Source: DASYQD01 sp963846495
GTDB taxonomy: Bacteria > Acidobacteriota > Thermoanaerobaculia > Multivoradales > JAIOJS01
NCBI GenBank assembly: GCA_963846495.1
Contig: CAWJWP010000004.1
Location: 1-64,000, forward strand
Direction of reading: 5' to 3'
DNA: 64,000 nucleotides
Shown here: positions 11,244 to 19,589 of the stretch, in pieces
Numbering within the stretch: the first letter of the stretch is position 1
Layout: the number at the start of each line of letters is the position of its first letter
Position numbers and translations under genes: made by a program
Notes under the pieces: model-generated
Told to the model about the DNA's origin: nothing
The model's input: the letters and a program-made list of their open reading frames with translations, nothing else
Databases searched by the model: none

Positions 11244-12084
11244 GCGCAAGCGCGTCGCTACGCGAGCTCTTCGCCTCGCCGGCCTGGCGCGAGCGGCCGC
11301 GCGAGGAAGTGCGCGCCGCCGTGGAAGCGCTGCTCGATGCGCTCGAAGCCGGCGACGTGCGCGCCGCGGTGCCCGATGACGCTTCGCCATCGGGCTGGCG
11401 TGCCGAGCGTTGGGTGAAGGAAGGCATCCTCGCCGCCTTCGCGCTCGGCGTCGACGTCGACCTCGCGGCGCCGCCGTTCGGCTTCCGCGACCGCGACACG
11501 CTACCGCCGCGCGCGCCGGCGCCGCCGGGCACGCGCATCGTCCCCGGCGGCTCGGCGGTGCGGCGCGGCGCCCACCTCGCGCGCGGCGTCGTGGTGATGC
11601 CGCCCGCCTACGTCAACGTCGGCGCCTTCGTCGGCGCGGGCTCGATGGTCGACAGCCACGCGCTCGTCGGCTCGTGCGCGCAGATCGGCGCCAAGGTGCA
11701 CCTCTCGGCGGCGGCGCAGGTGGGCGGCGTGCTCGAGCCGGTCGGCGCGCTGCCGGTCGTCGTCGAGGACGAGGTCTTCGTCGGCGGCGGCGTCGGGCTC
11801 TACGAAGGCGTCGTCGTCAAGCGCCGCTCGGTGCTCGGCGCCGGCGTCATCCTCACCTCCTCGAGCGTCGTCTACGACCTCCCCGGCGAGCGCGTGCTGC
11901 GCGCCGCCGCCGGCGAGCCGCTCGTGATCCCCGAAGGCTCCGTCGTGGTGATGGGCAGCCGCCCCGCCGAGCGGCGACTTCGCGCGTGCAGCACGGCCTC
12001 GGCCTCGCCGCGCCGGTGATCGTCAAGCGGCGCGACGAGAAGACCGACGCCAAGACCGCGCTCGAGGACGTGCTGCGGCGTTAG
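11240..12084 (+). CDS. dapD: 2,3,4,5-tetrahydropyridine-2,6-dicarboxylate N-succinyltransferase (frame-broken)
   Basis: Puts the window in the succinylase branch of diaminopimelate synthesis. Left-handed beta-helix transferase with hexapeptide-type repeats (PPAYVNVGAFVGAGSMVDSH, SCAQIGAKVHLSAAAQVGG), VVVEDEVFVGGGVGLYEG, GVILTSSSVVYDLPG, and C-terminal VIVKRRDEKTDAKTALED. The only start in this frame near the junction is TTG at 11240, overlapping dapA's stop as TTGA. The frame shifts near 11970, after VVVMGSRPA. About 280 residues, normal length. The next steps (dapC, dapE, dapF, lysA) are not in this operon; the aminotransferase at 21.6 kb could serve as DapC but that is a guess. Confidence 0.9.
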
Positions 12085-12205
12085 CCGGAGCGCGGACCGC
12101 AGATGGCGGACGCGGAGTCCGCCCTCCCGGTTTGCCAGGATCGTGCACGAGCCGTAGAGCGGGTTCCGCACCCGCCTGCCGCGCGCCGCGCGCACTCGGC
12201 GGAGC

Positions 12206-14773
12206 TCAGGAAGGCGGACTTGCCGGCTTCGGCTGCGTCGACCTCGCCTCCAACTCCGCGAGCGCGGCGCGATTCGCTGCGAAGTCCGGGCTGGTCGTCG
12301 CCAGGCGGCGCCGGATCGCCAGCGCTTCCTCCAGCGCCACGGCCGCCGTCTGGCGCCCGCCGCGCGCCAGCTCGACCTCGGCGAACGTCGCCAGGCCGGC
12401 AGCGAGCTCGTCCTGCCAGCGCACGTTGCTGGTGTCGCGTCGCGCCAGGGTGCGCCAGCGCCCGATCGCCACCTCCATCTCGTCGACGGCCGCCTGGCGT
12501 TGGCCGAGCGAGGCGAGGATCTTGCCGGCGTGGAAACGGGATTCCGCGGCGTCCTCGAGCGCGCGGGCGTCGGCCGGCTCGGCGGCCAGCAGGGCCTCGC
12601 GCAGCTCGATCGCTTCGCGGTGCCGCGCCAGCGCCTCCGCGGAGCGTCCCAACGCCGCGTAGTCGACCCCCAGCCGGGAGAGGTCGGTGCCGAGGTCGCG
12701 CTGCACCTCGGCGTCGTCGCGCGCGCGCGCCGCCAGCTCGTGGTCGACGGCGAGCGAGGCGCCGTGGTGGACGAGGGCCTGCGACCAGTCGCCGGTCTCC
12801 GCGGCGGCGTCCCCCAACCGCTGCTCGACGACGCCGACCTGGCGGATGGCGAGCGGCGAAGCGGGGTGCGCGGCGCGAGCCGAACCGGCGGCAGCCAGGG
12901 CCTCGCGATAGCTCGCCGCGGCGGCGGGTATGTCGCCCAGCTCCCACTGGTCGTCGCCGATGGCGACCATCGCCTGCGCCAGCTCGAGGCGCTCGTCGAG
13001 CGTTGGCGCCGCGGCCTTGGCGCCACCCCGCGCCCCGAGCGCGGTGCGATAGATCGCGATCGCCTCGCGATGCCGCGCCAGGGCCGCGGCGGTGGACCCG
13101 CGCGCCGCGAGCACCGAGCCGAGACGGACGAGCAGCCGGGCCTCGGCGAGGTCGTCCGCGGCGCCGGCCGTGACCAGGGTGCGGCGGCGACGGCGCAGCT
13201 CGAGGGCCCGCTCGAGGCTCGCCAGCGCGTCCCCGGTGCGCCCCTCGCTGGGCCACCCCGGCATCCCCTGCACCTCGGCGGTGCGCTCGTAGGCGGTGGC
13301 GAGCTCGGCGAGCAGCTCCGGCTCGTCGCCCGCTTCGGCGGCGAGGTCGTCGAGATACTCGAGCGCCGTAGCCACCAGCAGGCGTCGCGTCGCCATCGCG
13401 CCGGCGACGTTGTCGAGGCTGGAGTGGATGTCGAAGAGCGCCACGTTGGCGAGACGCCGCACGTCGGCGAACCGTCGCTCCGCACGCGCCCTCTCGCGCT
13501 CGGCGATGCGCGCCTGGCGCCAGGTGGCGACGACGCCGCCGAGCAGCGACACCACGATCAAGCTCGCGGCGAGCACCGCCGCGCGATGCCGGCGGGCGAA
13601 CTTGCCGGCGCGGTAGGCGAACGCGCCGCCGCGCGCGGCCACCGGTCGCTGGTCGAGGAAACGGGCGAGGTCGTCGCCGAACGCCGCGGCGCTCGGGTAA
13701 CGCCGCTCGGGCTCGCGGCGTAGCGCCTTCAAGGCGACGTTGTCGAAGTCGCCACGAAGGCGCCGCGCCAGCCGTCGCCGTGCGCGTAGCGAGGGGTCGG
13801 CGAGCGGCGCGCGTTCGGGATCGGTGGCGGCAAGCACGCGCGCGCTCGGCGGCGTGCTGGTCTCGCGCTCGGCCGACGACCACGTGTTCCCCGACCCGCG
13901 CCGCGCCGGCTCACCAGTCGCGAGCTCCCACAACAGCAGGCCCAAGGCGTGAACGTCGGTCGCGGTCGTCACCGGCTCGCCGGCGAGCTGCTCGGGCGCC
14001 GCGTAGCGCGGCGTCAGCAGGCGCGCGCCGGTGCTCGTCGCCGCTTCCTCCTCGCCGCCGAGGAGCTTGGCGATGCCGAAGTCGAGGAGCTTGACCTCAC
14101 CTTCGGCGGTGACCAGCACGTTGGAGGGCTTGAGGTCGCGATGGACGACCAGGTTGCGGTGCGCGAAGTCGACCGCCGCCACCACCTCCAGCAGCAGCCG
14201 CAGCCGCGCCTCGAGCGGCAGCTTGCGCTCGGCGCACCAGTCGGTGATCGGCAGCCCGGGGACGAGCTCGAGGGCGAAGAACGGGCGGCCGTCGGCAGCC
14301 ATCCCGCCGTCGACGAGCTGAGCGATTCCCGGATGGTCCAGACGCGCCAGGATCCGCCGCTCGGCGAGGAACCGCGCCACGATCTCCTCGCTGTCGAGGC
14401 CGCGCTTGAGCAGCTTCAACGCCACCCGCCGCTCGAAGGCGCCGTCGGCGCGCTCGGCCAGGTAGACCTCGCCCATGCCGCCGCGGCCGATGCGCTCGAG
14501 GATCCGCCAGGCGCCGATGCGCTCGCCGCGCCGATCGACGAGGCCTGCTGCCCGCTCCTCCTCGGCCAGCCAGCCGGCGGCCGCCCGCAACGGGTCGCCG
14601 ATCGCCGCCTCGCCGGCGCCGTCGGCGGCGAGCAGGCGCTCGACGCGGGCCGCGAGGCCGCGATCCACGAGCGCCGCGATGCGGGCGGCGCGCTCGCGCT
14701 CGGGGAGCTCGACGAGCTGCTCGAAGAGCTGCCGCGCCGCGCGCAGCTCGGCGACCTCGCGCTCGTCGCTCAC
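12206..14773 (-). CDS. Transmembrane Ser/Thr protein kinase with TPR ectodomain
   Basis: 855 residues in one frame. Kinase domain about residues 65-340: glycine loop IGRGGMGEVYLAERAD, Lys in VALKLLKRG, catalytic HRDLKPSNVLV, DFGIAKLLGG and the activation-segment end TPRYAAPEQLAG. One membrane helix (AAVLASLIVVSLLGGVVAT-like) follows at about 410-430, then an alpha-helical region with many TPR-like pairs to the C-terminus, probably extracytoplasmic. GTG start at 14773 overlaps the TGA of the upstream sigma factor by 4 bp. This ECF sigma-kinase pairing is common in Acidobacteriota and Planctomycetes; the kinase is a reasonable partner or modulator of the sigma factor. Confidence 0.9.
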   Translation of the reverse strand: MSDEREVAELRAARQLFEQLVELPERERAARIAALVDRGLAARVERLLAADGAGEAAIGDPLRAAAGWLAEEERAAGLVDRRGERIGAWRILERIGRGGMGEVYLAERADGAFERRVALKLLKRGLDSEEIVARFLAERRILARLDHPGIAQLVDGGMAADGRPFFALELVPGLPITDWCAERKLPLEARLRLLLEVVAAVDFAHRNLVVHRDLKPSNVLVTAEGEVKLLDFGIAKLLGGEEEAATSTGARLLTPRYAAPEQLAGEPVTTATDVHALGLLLWELATGEPARRGSGNTWSSAERETSTPPSARVLAATDPERAPLADPSLRARRRLARRLRGDFDNVALKALRREPERRYPSAAAFGDDLARFLDQRPVAARGGAFAYRAGKFARRHRAAVLAASLIVVSLLGGVVATWRQARIAERERARAERRFADVRRLANVALFDIHSSLDNVAGAMATRRLLVATALEYLDDLAAEAGDEPELLAELATAYERTAEVQGMPGWPSEGRTGDALASLERALELRRRRRTLVTAGAADDLAEARLLVRLGSVLAARGSTAAALARHREAIAIYRTALGARGGAKAAAPTLDERLELAQAMVAIGDDQWELGDIPAAAASYREALAAAGSARAAHPASPLAIRQVGVVEQRLGDAAAETGDWSQALVHHGASLAVDHELAARARDDAEVQRDLGTDLSRLGVDYAALGRSAEALARHREAIELREALLAAEPADARALEDAAESRFHAGKILASLGQRQAAVDEMEVAIGRWRTLARRDTSNVRWQDELAAGLATFAEVELARGGRQTAAVALEEALAIRRRLATTSPDFAANRAALAELEARSTQPKPASPPS

Positions 14774-15360
14774 GCCTGCGCCGGCGGCGCCAGGCCGAGC
14801 TCGTCGACGAGCAGGGCGCGGGCGGTGCGGAAGCGACGCTTGAGCGTGCGCTCGGGCGTGCCGGTCAGGTCGCGGATCTCGTCGAGCGACATGCCGGCGA
14901 AGAACCGCAGCTCGACGAGCTGCTCGAGCTCGGGATCGACGCGGGCGAGCTTGTCGATCGCGCGGTCGAGCGCCAGCACCTCCTCGGCGCTGGCGCCGCG
15001 CTCCTGCTCGAGCCCGGAGAGCGGCACCACCGGTGCCCCGCCGCCGCGCTTGTCGGCGCCCCGCGTGCGCGCCGCGTCGACGACGATCTGGCGCATGGCG
15101 CGCGCCGAGATCGACAGGAAGTGCTCGCGGTCGCGCGCCGTCCAGTCATGGTCGCCCGAGAGCTTCAAGTAGACCTCGTGGACGAGCGCCGTCGTCGACA
15201 GCGTCTCGTGACGGACGTGGGCGGCGAGGAAGCGGTGCGACATGCCGCGCAGCTTGTCGTAGAGCAGGTCGAAGAGGCGGTCGAGCGCCTGCTTGCTGCC
15301 GCCGTCGACGTCGGCGAGCAGCCGCTTGACCGCCGCCCAGTCCTGCTCCGCCTCGGCCAT
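14770..15360 (-). CDS. ECF RNA polymerase sigma factor (TIGR02999-like)
   Basis: 196 residues. Region 2 resembles DRLFDLLYDKLRGMSHRFL with the typical HETLSTTALVHEVYLKL stretch; region 4 is ELRFFAGMSLDEIRDLTG followed by the helix TPERTLKRRFRTARALL. The ALVHEVYLKL block and FLSISARAMRQIVVDAARTR are hallmarks of the TIGR02999/Sig-70_X6 branch of ECF factors, usually encoded beside Ser/Thr kinases and without an anti-sigma factor, as here. Transcribed first in a two-gene unit; its stop overlaps the kinase GTG. Targets unknown; the secreted-protein cluster just beyond it is on the same strand but upstream, so it is not in the same operon. Confidence 0.88.
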   Translation of the reverse strand: MAEAEQDWAAVKRLLADVDGGSKQALDRLFDLLYDKLRGMSHRFLAAHVRHETLSTTALVHEVYLKLSGDHDWTARDREHFLSISARAMRQIVVDAARTRGADKRGGGAPVVPLSGLEQERGASAEEVLALDRAIDKLARVDPELEQLVELRFFAGMSLDEIRDLTGTPERTLKRRFRTARALLVDELGLAPPAQA

Positions 15361-15420
15361 CAGCGAGGCCCATTCTAGGCCTCGGCTCGCACCGGCGATT
15401 CGCAGCGCCGAGCACCGCTC

Positions 15421-16695
15421 TTACGGGAAGGCGGCCGGCGCCGAGCCGTAACCGTGGAAGTTGCTCCCCCAACATGCCACCGAGCCGTCGGTCTTGACGG
15501 CGCACGCGTGCGTGCCTCCAGCGGCGACCTTGGAGTACGTGCCCGGTGGAACGCCCGACACCTGACCGTAGTCGTCGCCTCCCCAACACGCCAGCGAACC
15601 GTTGGTCCGGACTCCGCAGCTGAACGCGGCGCCGGCGGATACCTGGGTGTAGGGGCCGGGTGGCACCGGACCGAGCAAGGTGGGGAGGTTCTGGCCCCAG
15701 CAGAGCACCACGCCGTCGCTCCTGACGGCGCAGCTATGGCTGTTGCCGGCCGCCACTTGGGTGAACGTCCCGGCGGGAACGCCCGAAACCTGGTTCAAGG
15801 AGTTGTCGCCCCAACACGTCAAGGAGCCGTTGGACCGGATAGCACAGGTGTGCGCGCCGCCTGTTGCGATCTGCGTGTAGCTGCCGGCGGGAACTGGGGG
15901 CACGGAGGACCCCCAGCATTCCACCGAGCCGTTGGCGCGGAGGGCGCAGGCGTGGTTCACGCTGGCACTCACCTGCGTGAAGGCCCCGGTGGGTGCGGTC
16001 GAGACCACACTGGAGTAGTCGTTGCCCCAACAACGCACCGCGCCACCGGTGGTGACGCCACAGTTGAGGAACGGGCCGGCAGCGAGCTGCCGGAAGGTGT
16101 TGGTGGGCGGCTCCGACACGCCGGAGGCATCGTGCCCCCAACAGGTGACCGTGCCGTTGACCCGCCGCGCGCAGCTGTGCCACCAGCCGACGACGATCTC
16201 GGCGGTGCGCCAGCTCTCGGCTCCGGGAGCGCCGGGAGCTCCGGGGGGGCCGGCCGGGCCCATGGCTCCGACGGCGCCCGTTGGGCCGATGGGACCTGCG
16301 GGGCCCACCGGACCGGTGGGGCCAGCCGGCCCGGCCGGTCCGGAGCCGATGGTGAGATCGAACTCGTCCCTCTCACCCGGGTCGGAGCCGATGGTCACGG
16401 TGATCCTGTAGTCGCCGGCCGGAGGCAGGCCGCCCACCCGCGAGAAGTCGCAGAGGATCGTCTGCGGCGAGGTCGCCTGCAGCGAGCAGGCGCGGGTGAT
16501 CTCGCCGATCTCCCCGAGGAACACCTGGAGTCCCCTTCCGTCGCCGAAGTCGCGACCCGTGACCACGAGCCGCGACGTGGCGGCGTCGACCGTCACCTCG
16601 GTGATGGTGAGAGGCGCGAGCGCCCGGGCCGCCCCCGAGCCGAACCCGACGAGGAGCAACGAACAGCCGACCACCAGCGCGCCGAGCCTGACCAT
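15421..16695 (-). CDS. Secreted RCC1-repeat protein with collagen-like stretch
   Basis: 424 residues. A signal peptide (LGALVVGCSLLLVGFGSG) is followed by an IPT/Ig-like domain (TITEVTVDAATSRLVVTGRDF), then about 14 Gly-x-x triplets (GPAGPTGPVGPAGPIGPTG continuing to GAPGAPGA), then about seven RCC1-like blades, each with HxCAxxxxGxVxCWG (for example HSCAVRSDGVVLCWG). The paired Cys in every blade is unusual for cytosolic RCC1 and suits an exported, disulfide-stabilised propeller. ATG at 16695 chosen because AAGGAGG lies about 10 bases upstream; frame-open sequence further upstream is a scar of another gene (next entry). Function unknown; probably a surface adhesin or structural protein. Confidence 0.85.
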   Translation of the reverse strand: MVRLGALVVGCSLLLVGFGSGAARALAPLTITEVTVDAATSRLVVTGRDFGDGRGLQVFLGEIGEITRACSLQATSPQTILCDFSRVGGLPPAGDYRITVTIGSDPGERDEFDLTIGSGPAGPAGPTGPVGPAGPIGPTGAVGAMGPAGPPGAPGAPGAESWRTAEIVVGWWHSCARRVNGTVTCWGHDASGVSEPPTNTFRQLAAGPFLNCGVTTGGAVRCWGNDYSSVVSTAPTGAFTQVSASVNHACALRANGSVECWGSSVPPVPAGSYTQIATGGAHTCAIRSNGSLTCWGDNSLNQVSGVPAGTFTQVAAGNSHSCAVRSDGVVLCWGQNLPTLLGPVPPGPYTQVSAGAAFSCGVRTNGSLACWGGDDYGQVSGVPPGTYSKVAAGGTHACAVKTDGSVACWGSNFHGYGSAPAAFP

Positions 16696-16755
16696 GAGAG
16701 AGCCTCCTTGCGATTCGAAAGTGAGAGCGGCAGCGACGACGCCCTGCGTTGCGCT

Positions 16756-16835
16756 GCGCAGCCGGCGGAACACGAAGTCGTAGTCGGGGCCGATGTACTG
16801 GCGGAAGCCGCCGACCACCGCCTTGCCGGCCGCCG
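16756..16835 (-). pseudogene. 80-bp scar of a delta-60 repeat gene 3' end
   Basis: This stretch between two secreted-protein genes is nearly the same as 18178-18257, the last part of the delta-60 repeat gene. In translation the scar reads AVVGGFRQYIGPDYDFVFRR against VVVGGSREYISPDYDFAFRR in the intact gene. No gene body is attached. It marks either a duplicated and deleted neighbour or recombination between related secreted-protein genes in this cluster. Confidence 0.7.
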
Positions 16836-16849
16836 CCCTGCATCGAGAC

Positions 16850-18052
16850 TCAGGGAGGCTCGGGGCACTGCAGCTCGAAGTCGTCCATCTGCGCCAGGCC
16901 GCCCACGGTGCCGCCGCCGGCGGTGTAGTGGGTGATGATCAGGTTGACCATGTCCGGCCCGATCCAGATGGCTACGGGAACACCGGGGCCGGCGGGGTTG
17001 CCCAGGTTCCAGTACTTGTTGAATCCGATCACCCCTCCGTTTACATACTCCACGTCGAACGACATGAAGTCCGTGCCCGGCACGGCCGATTGGAAGTTCA
17101 TCCAGAAGAAGGCCCTCGCGTCGGCCTGCCCGGCCAGCGGCAGCGGGATGTCCCGCGGCAGCGGGATGACGAGCCGCGCCGCACTCTGGGCCGAGGTGTA
17201 GCCCGAGCTGGCGACGCACGCCGCGGCACCGGAGGCACCGGTGATGTTGCCTTCGCAATGCGCCGCAGAGCCGCCGATCCCTGACTGCGCCCATGCCCAG
17301 CCGCTACCGACAGCGATCGAGCTGGTCCAATCCAGGGGCAGGCCCGCCGAGAAGTCCCGGGTCCCCGTGTTGCAGCCGCCCGAGGCGAGGACGAGGTTCT
17401 GCCAGTCGATCGGCGCGAGCCCCCCGCAGGCCGCCGGCAGGCAGGACTTGAACGTTCCGTCGAGCCGTTGCACGCGTAACCAGACGCCGAGCCTCTGGCC
17501 AGCGCCTGCCACCAGCGGCATCGACCCGGCGAGCGGGATCGTGGTCTCGTAGCTGAGCCCTTCGGGGCGGGCCGCCACGGCGAAGGTCAGCCGATCCGTG
17601 ACGTCATGGGACAACCTGCACTCCCCGTCGCTCCAGGTCCACTCCTGGAACGTGACCCTGCCGTCGTTGCCGAAGACGAGGACTCCTTCGCCTCGCTGCG
17701 GCTCATCGCCGCAGAACCGATGCGTGAAGGCGCCGTCGTCGAGAATCGGCGCCATGCCGCCTTCGTCGTCGAAATGCAGGTAGACGTTGTGGTCGGGGCG
17801 GAGAGTATGGATGTTGGCGTCGAGGACGGCGAGGTAAAGAGCGCCGCCGTCGTTGGCGATGCGCGCGGTGACGCCGCGACCGACGGCGACCGTGGTGGCA
17901 GCCGCCCACTCCGCCGCCTCGATGCGGCCGTCGATGGTGGGCGGACGGCTCATCCAGGACGAAATCAGGCGGCCGGTGCCGGCAACGCCGGCGGCGGGAA
18001 GGCTCAGTAGGGCGACGAGGCCGATGGACGAGGCTGCGAGGGTCGTTCTCAT
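16850..18052 (-). CDS. Secreted protein with N-terminal CBM9-like domain
   Basis: 400 residues. Signal peptide RTTLAASSIGLVALLSLPAAGVAG from an ATG with AGGCCCC upstream; mature N-terminus has SRPPTIDGRIEAAEWAAAT, the usual opening of family-9-like carbohydrate-binding (sugar-binding beta-sandwich) domains, followed by ALYLAVLDANI and HLHFDDEGG-type strands. The C-terminal half is unassigned, with several Cys (GGCNTGTRDF, AAHCEGNITG). The gene lies between two other exported beta-rich proteins on the same strand, spaced 72-155 bp, probably co-expressed. Could bind polysaccharide at the cell surface; enzyme activity is not evident. Confidence 0.7.
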   Translation of the reverse strand: MRTTLAASSIGLVALLSLPAAGVAGTGRLISSWMSRPPTIDGRIEAAEWAAATTVAVGRGVTARIANDGGALYLAVLDANIHTLRPDHNVYLHFDDEGGMAPILDDGAFTHRFCGDEPQRGEGVLVFGNDGRVTFQEWTWSDGECRLSHDVTDRLTFAVAARPEGLSYETTIPLAGSMPLVAGAGQRLGVWLRVQRLDGTFKSCLPAACGGLAPIDWQNLVLASGGCNTGTRDFSAGLPLDWTSSIAVGSGWAWAQSGIGGSAAHCEGNITGASGAAACVASSGYTSAQSAARLVIPLPRDIPLPLAGQADARAFFWMNFQSAVPGTDFMSFDVEYVNGGVIGFNKYWNLGNPAGPGVPVAIWIGPDMVNLIITHYTAGGGTVGGLAQMDDFELQCPEPP

Positions 18053-18123
18053 TTCAGGGGCCTTCTGGGTTGGCCGGACAGTTCGGCGGACGGTTGAGCA
18101 CTTGCTGGCGCGAGAGACCACCC

Positions 18124-19542
18124 TCACCAGAAGAACGTCGTGCCGGACTCGAAGCCGTCGGTGAAGATCAGGTCGTTGCGCAGCCGGCGGAACGCGAAGT
18201 CGTAGTCGGGGCTGATGTACTCGCGGGAGCCGCCGACGACCACCTTGCCGGCCGCCAGCACCAGGCAGCCGAGCCCTTCGTCGCCGTTGCCGGGCGGCGG
18301 GCTCGCCAGGCCGAACAGCCGCTTGCCGGTGCCCACGCCGCCGAAGGTGGGATCCAGCCCGCCGCCGGGCAGCAGCCGGGCGACGCCGGTGTCGGAGAAG
18401 TTGTTGCTGTCGCCGGTCAGGGCGCGGGCGGCGAGGACCACCTTGCCGTCCGACTGCGCCACCATCCGCACTTGGCCGAAGCCGCCGTCGCCGCCCGGGT
18501 CGCCGACGTCGAAGGTCACGTACTCCTCGAAGCTGCCGTCGCTGATCCCGTTCCGTGTCAGCCGCTGTACCACCACGCGCTCCTCGGCGATCGTCCCTGT
18601 CTCGCCGGCGACGACCAGCCCGAGGTCGGGCAGGAACGCCATCGATCGCAGCCAGGCATGCTGCGGATAGTCGAGAAGGACCCAGCCGTTGCTCTCGAAG
18701 CCGAACGTCGGGTCGCTGAGGTAGCCCGTTCCTGCACCGAGCAGCCGGTGGACCAGGAACGAGAAGCGAAAGGTCGGAGGGGCCACTCCCCAGCCGCCGA
18801 TCAACGTCTTGCCGTCCGGCGCGAAGAGCAACGCCGTGGGGCTGGAGTTGCTGTTGATCGGGATGCGCTGGGCGGTGAGCTCGGCGCCGTTCGGGCTCAG
18901 ACGCAGGTACGACCAGTCGCCGGTGAAGTCCTCGAGCTCCGGACCGACGATCCAGAGGTTGCCGTCGAGATCGAGAGCCGCCGCCGTCACCCCTTGCATG
19001 AAGGTCGAGAAGTACCAGCCGCCGGAGATCCCGTTGAAGAGGAAGGTCTGGTCGATCGTGCCGTCGGCGAGCAGCCGGGTGACGAAGACGCGAGGGGCGC
19101 CGTTGCTGGCGAGACGCGCGATTCCCGCGACGAACAGTCGACCCTGCGGATCGACGACCACCGCCCGGGCGATGGCGTCCTTCAAGGCATACCCGAGCGC
19201 CGTGAAGTCGATGACGACCCTGCCGTCGATGCCGAAGCTCGAATCGCGGACGCCGTCGGGGCCGATACGTGCGAGAGCAATCTTGTACTCCTCACCGTCA
19301 TCGTCCGAGGCCCCCCCGGCGAGGACGAGCGCGCCGTCCGGCTGGACGACACACGCTTGGGCGCGGTCGACCCTCTGGCTGTCGAGGTCGAAGGCGACGG
19401 AGCCGAAGGCGCCGGGCTCATCGTCGAGGCCGTCCTGAGCAGAGAGCGCCTGCGCCTGCAGGCCGAGCAGGACGGCCAGGACCCAGGCCGCCGAGCCGGA
19501 ACGGAGTAACCGCGAGCGGTGGGTCTGCGCATGGGTCGGCAT
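18124..19542 (-). CDS. Secreted delta-60 repeat (beta-propeller) protein
   Basis: 472 residues. Signal peptide with hydrophobic AAWVLAVLLGLQAQALSAQ; then repeated blades of the delta-60 type: QPDGALVLAGGASDDDG, ALARIGPDGVRDSSFG, DPQGRLFVAGIARL, VTRLLADGTIDQTF, QSDGKVVLAARALTGD, GVARLLPGGGLDPTFG. It ends with DLIFTDGFESGTTFFW, a motif shared with the next gene and common at the C-terminus of exported proteins in several lineages. The ATG at 19542 has CAGGAGAC about 8 bases upstream and is preferred to an upstream in-frame ATG that lies before the signal peptide. Its 3' end is duplicated as a scar at 16756-16835. Confidence 0.82.
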   Translation of the reverse strand: MPTHAQTHRSRLLRSGSAAWVLAVLLGLQAQALSAQDGLDDEPGAFGSVAFDLDSQRVDRAQACVVQPDGALVLAGGASDDDGEEYKIALARIGPDGVRDSSFGIDGRVVIDFTALGYALKDAIARAVVVDPQGRLFVAGIARLASNGAPRVFVTRLLADGTIDQTFLFNGISGGWYFSTFMQGVTAAALDLDGNLWIVGPELEDFTGDWSYLRLSPNGAELTAQRIPINSNSSPTALLFAPDGKTLIGGWGVAPPTFRFSFLVHRLLGAGTGYLSDPTFGFESNGWVLLDYPQHAWLRSMAFLPDLGLVVAGETGTIAEERVVVQRLTRNGISDGSFEEYVTFDVGDPGGDGGFGQVRMVAQSDGKVVLAARALTGDSNNFSDTGVARLLPGGGLDPTFGGVGTGKRLFGLASPPPGNGDEGLGCLVLAAGKVVVGGSREYISPDYDFAFRRLRNDLIFTDGFESGTTFFW

Positions 19543-19589
19543 GGCGGGTCTCCTGGAGATGTGGACGTGCGGCAGCGAGCGCAGCGCCG

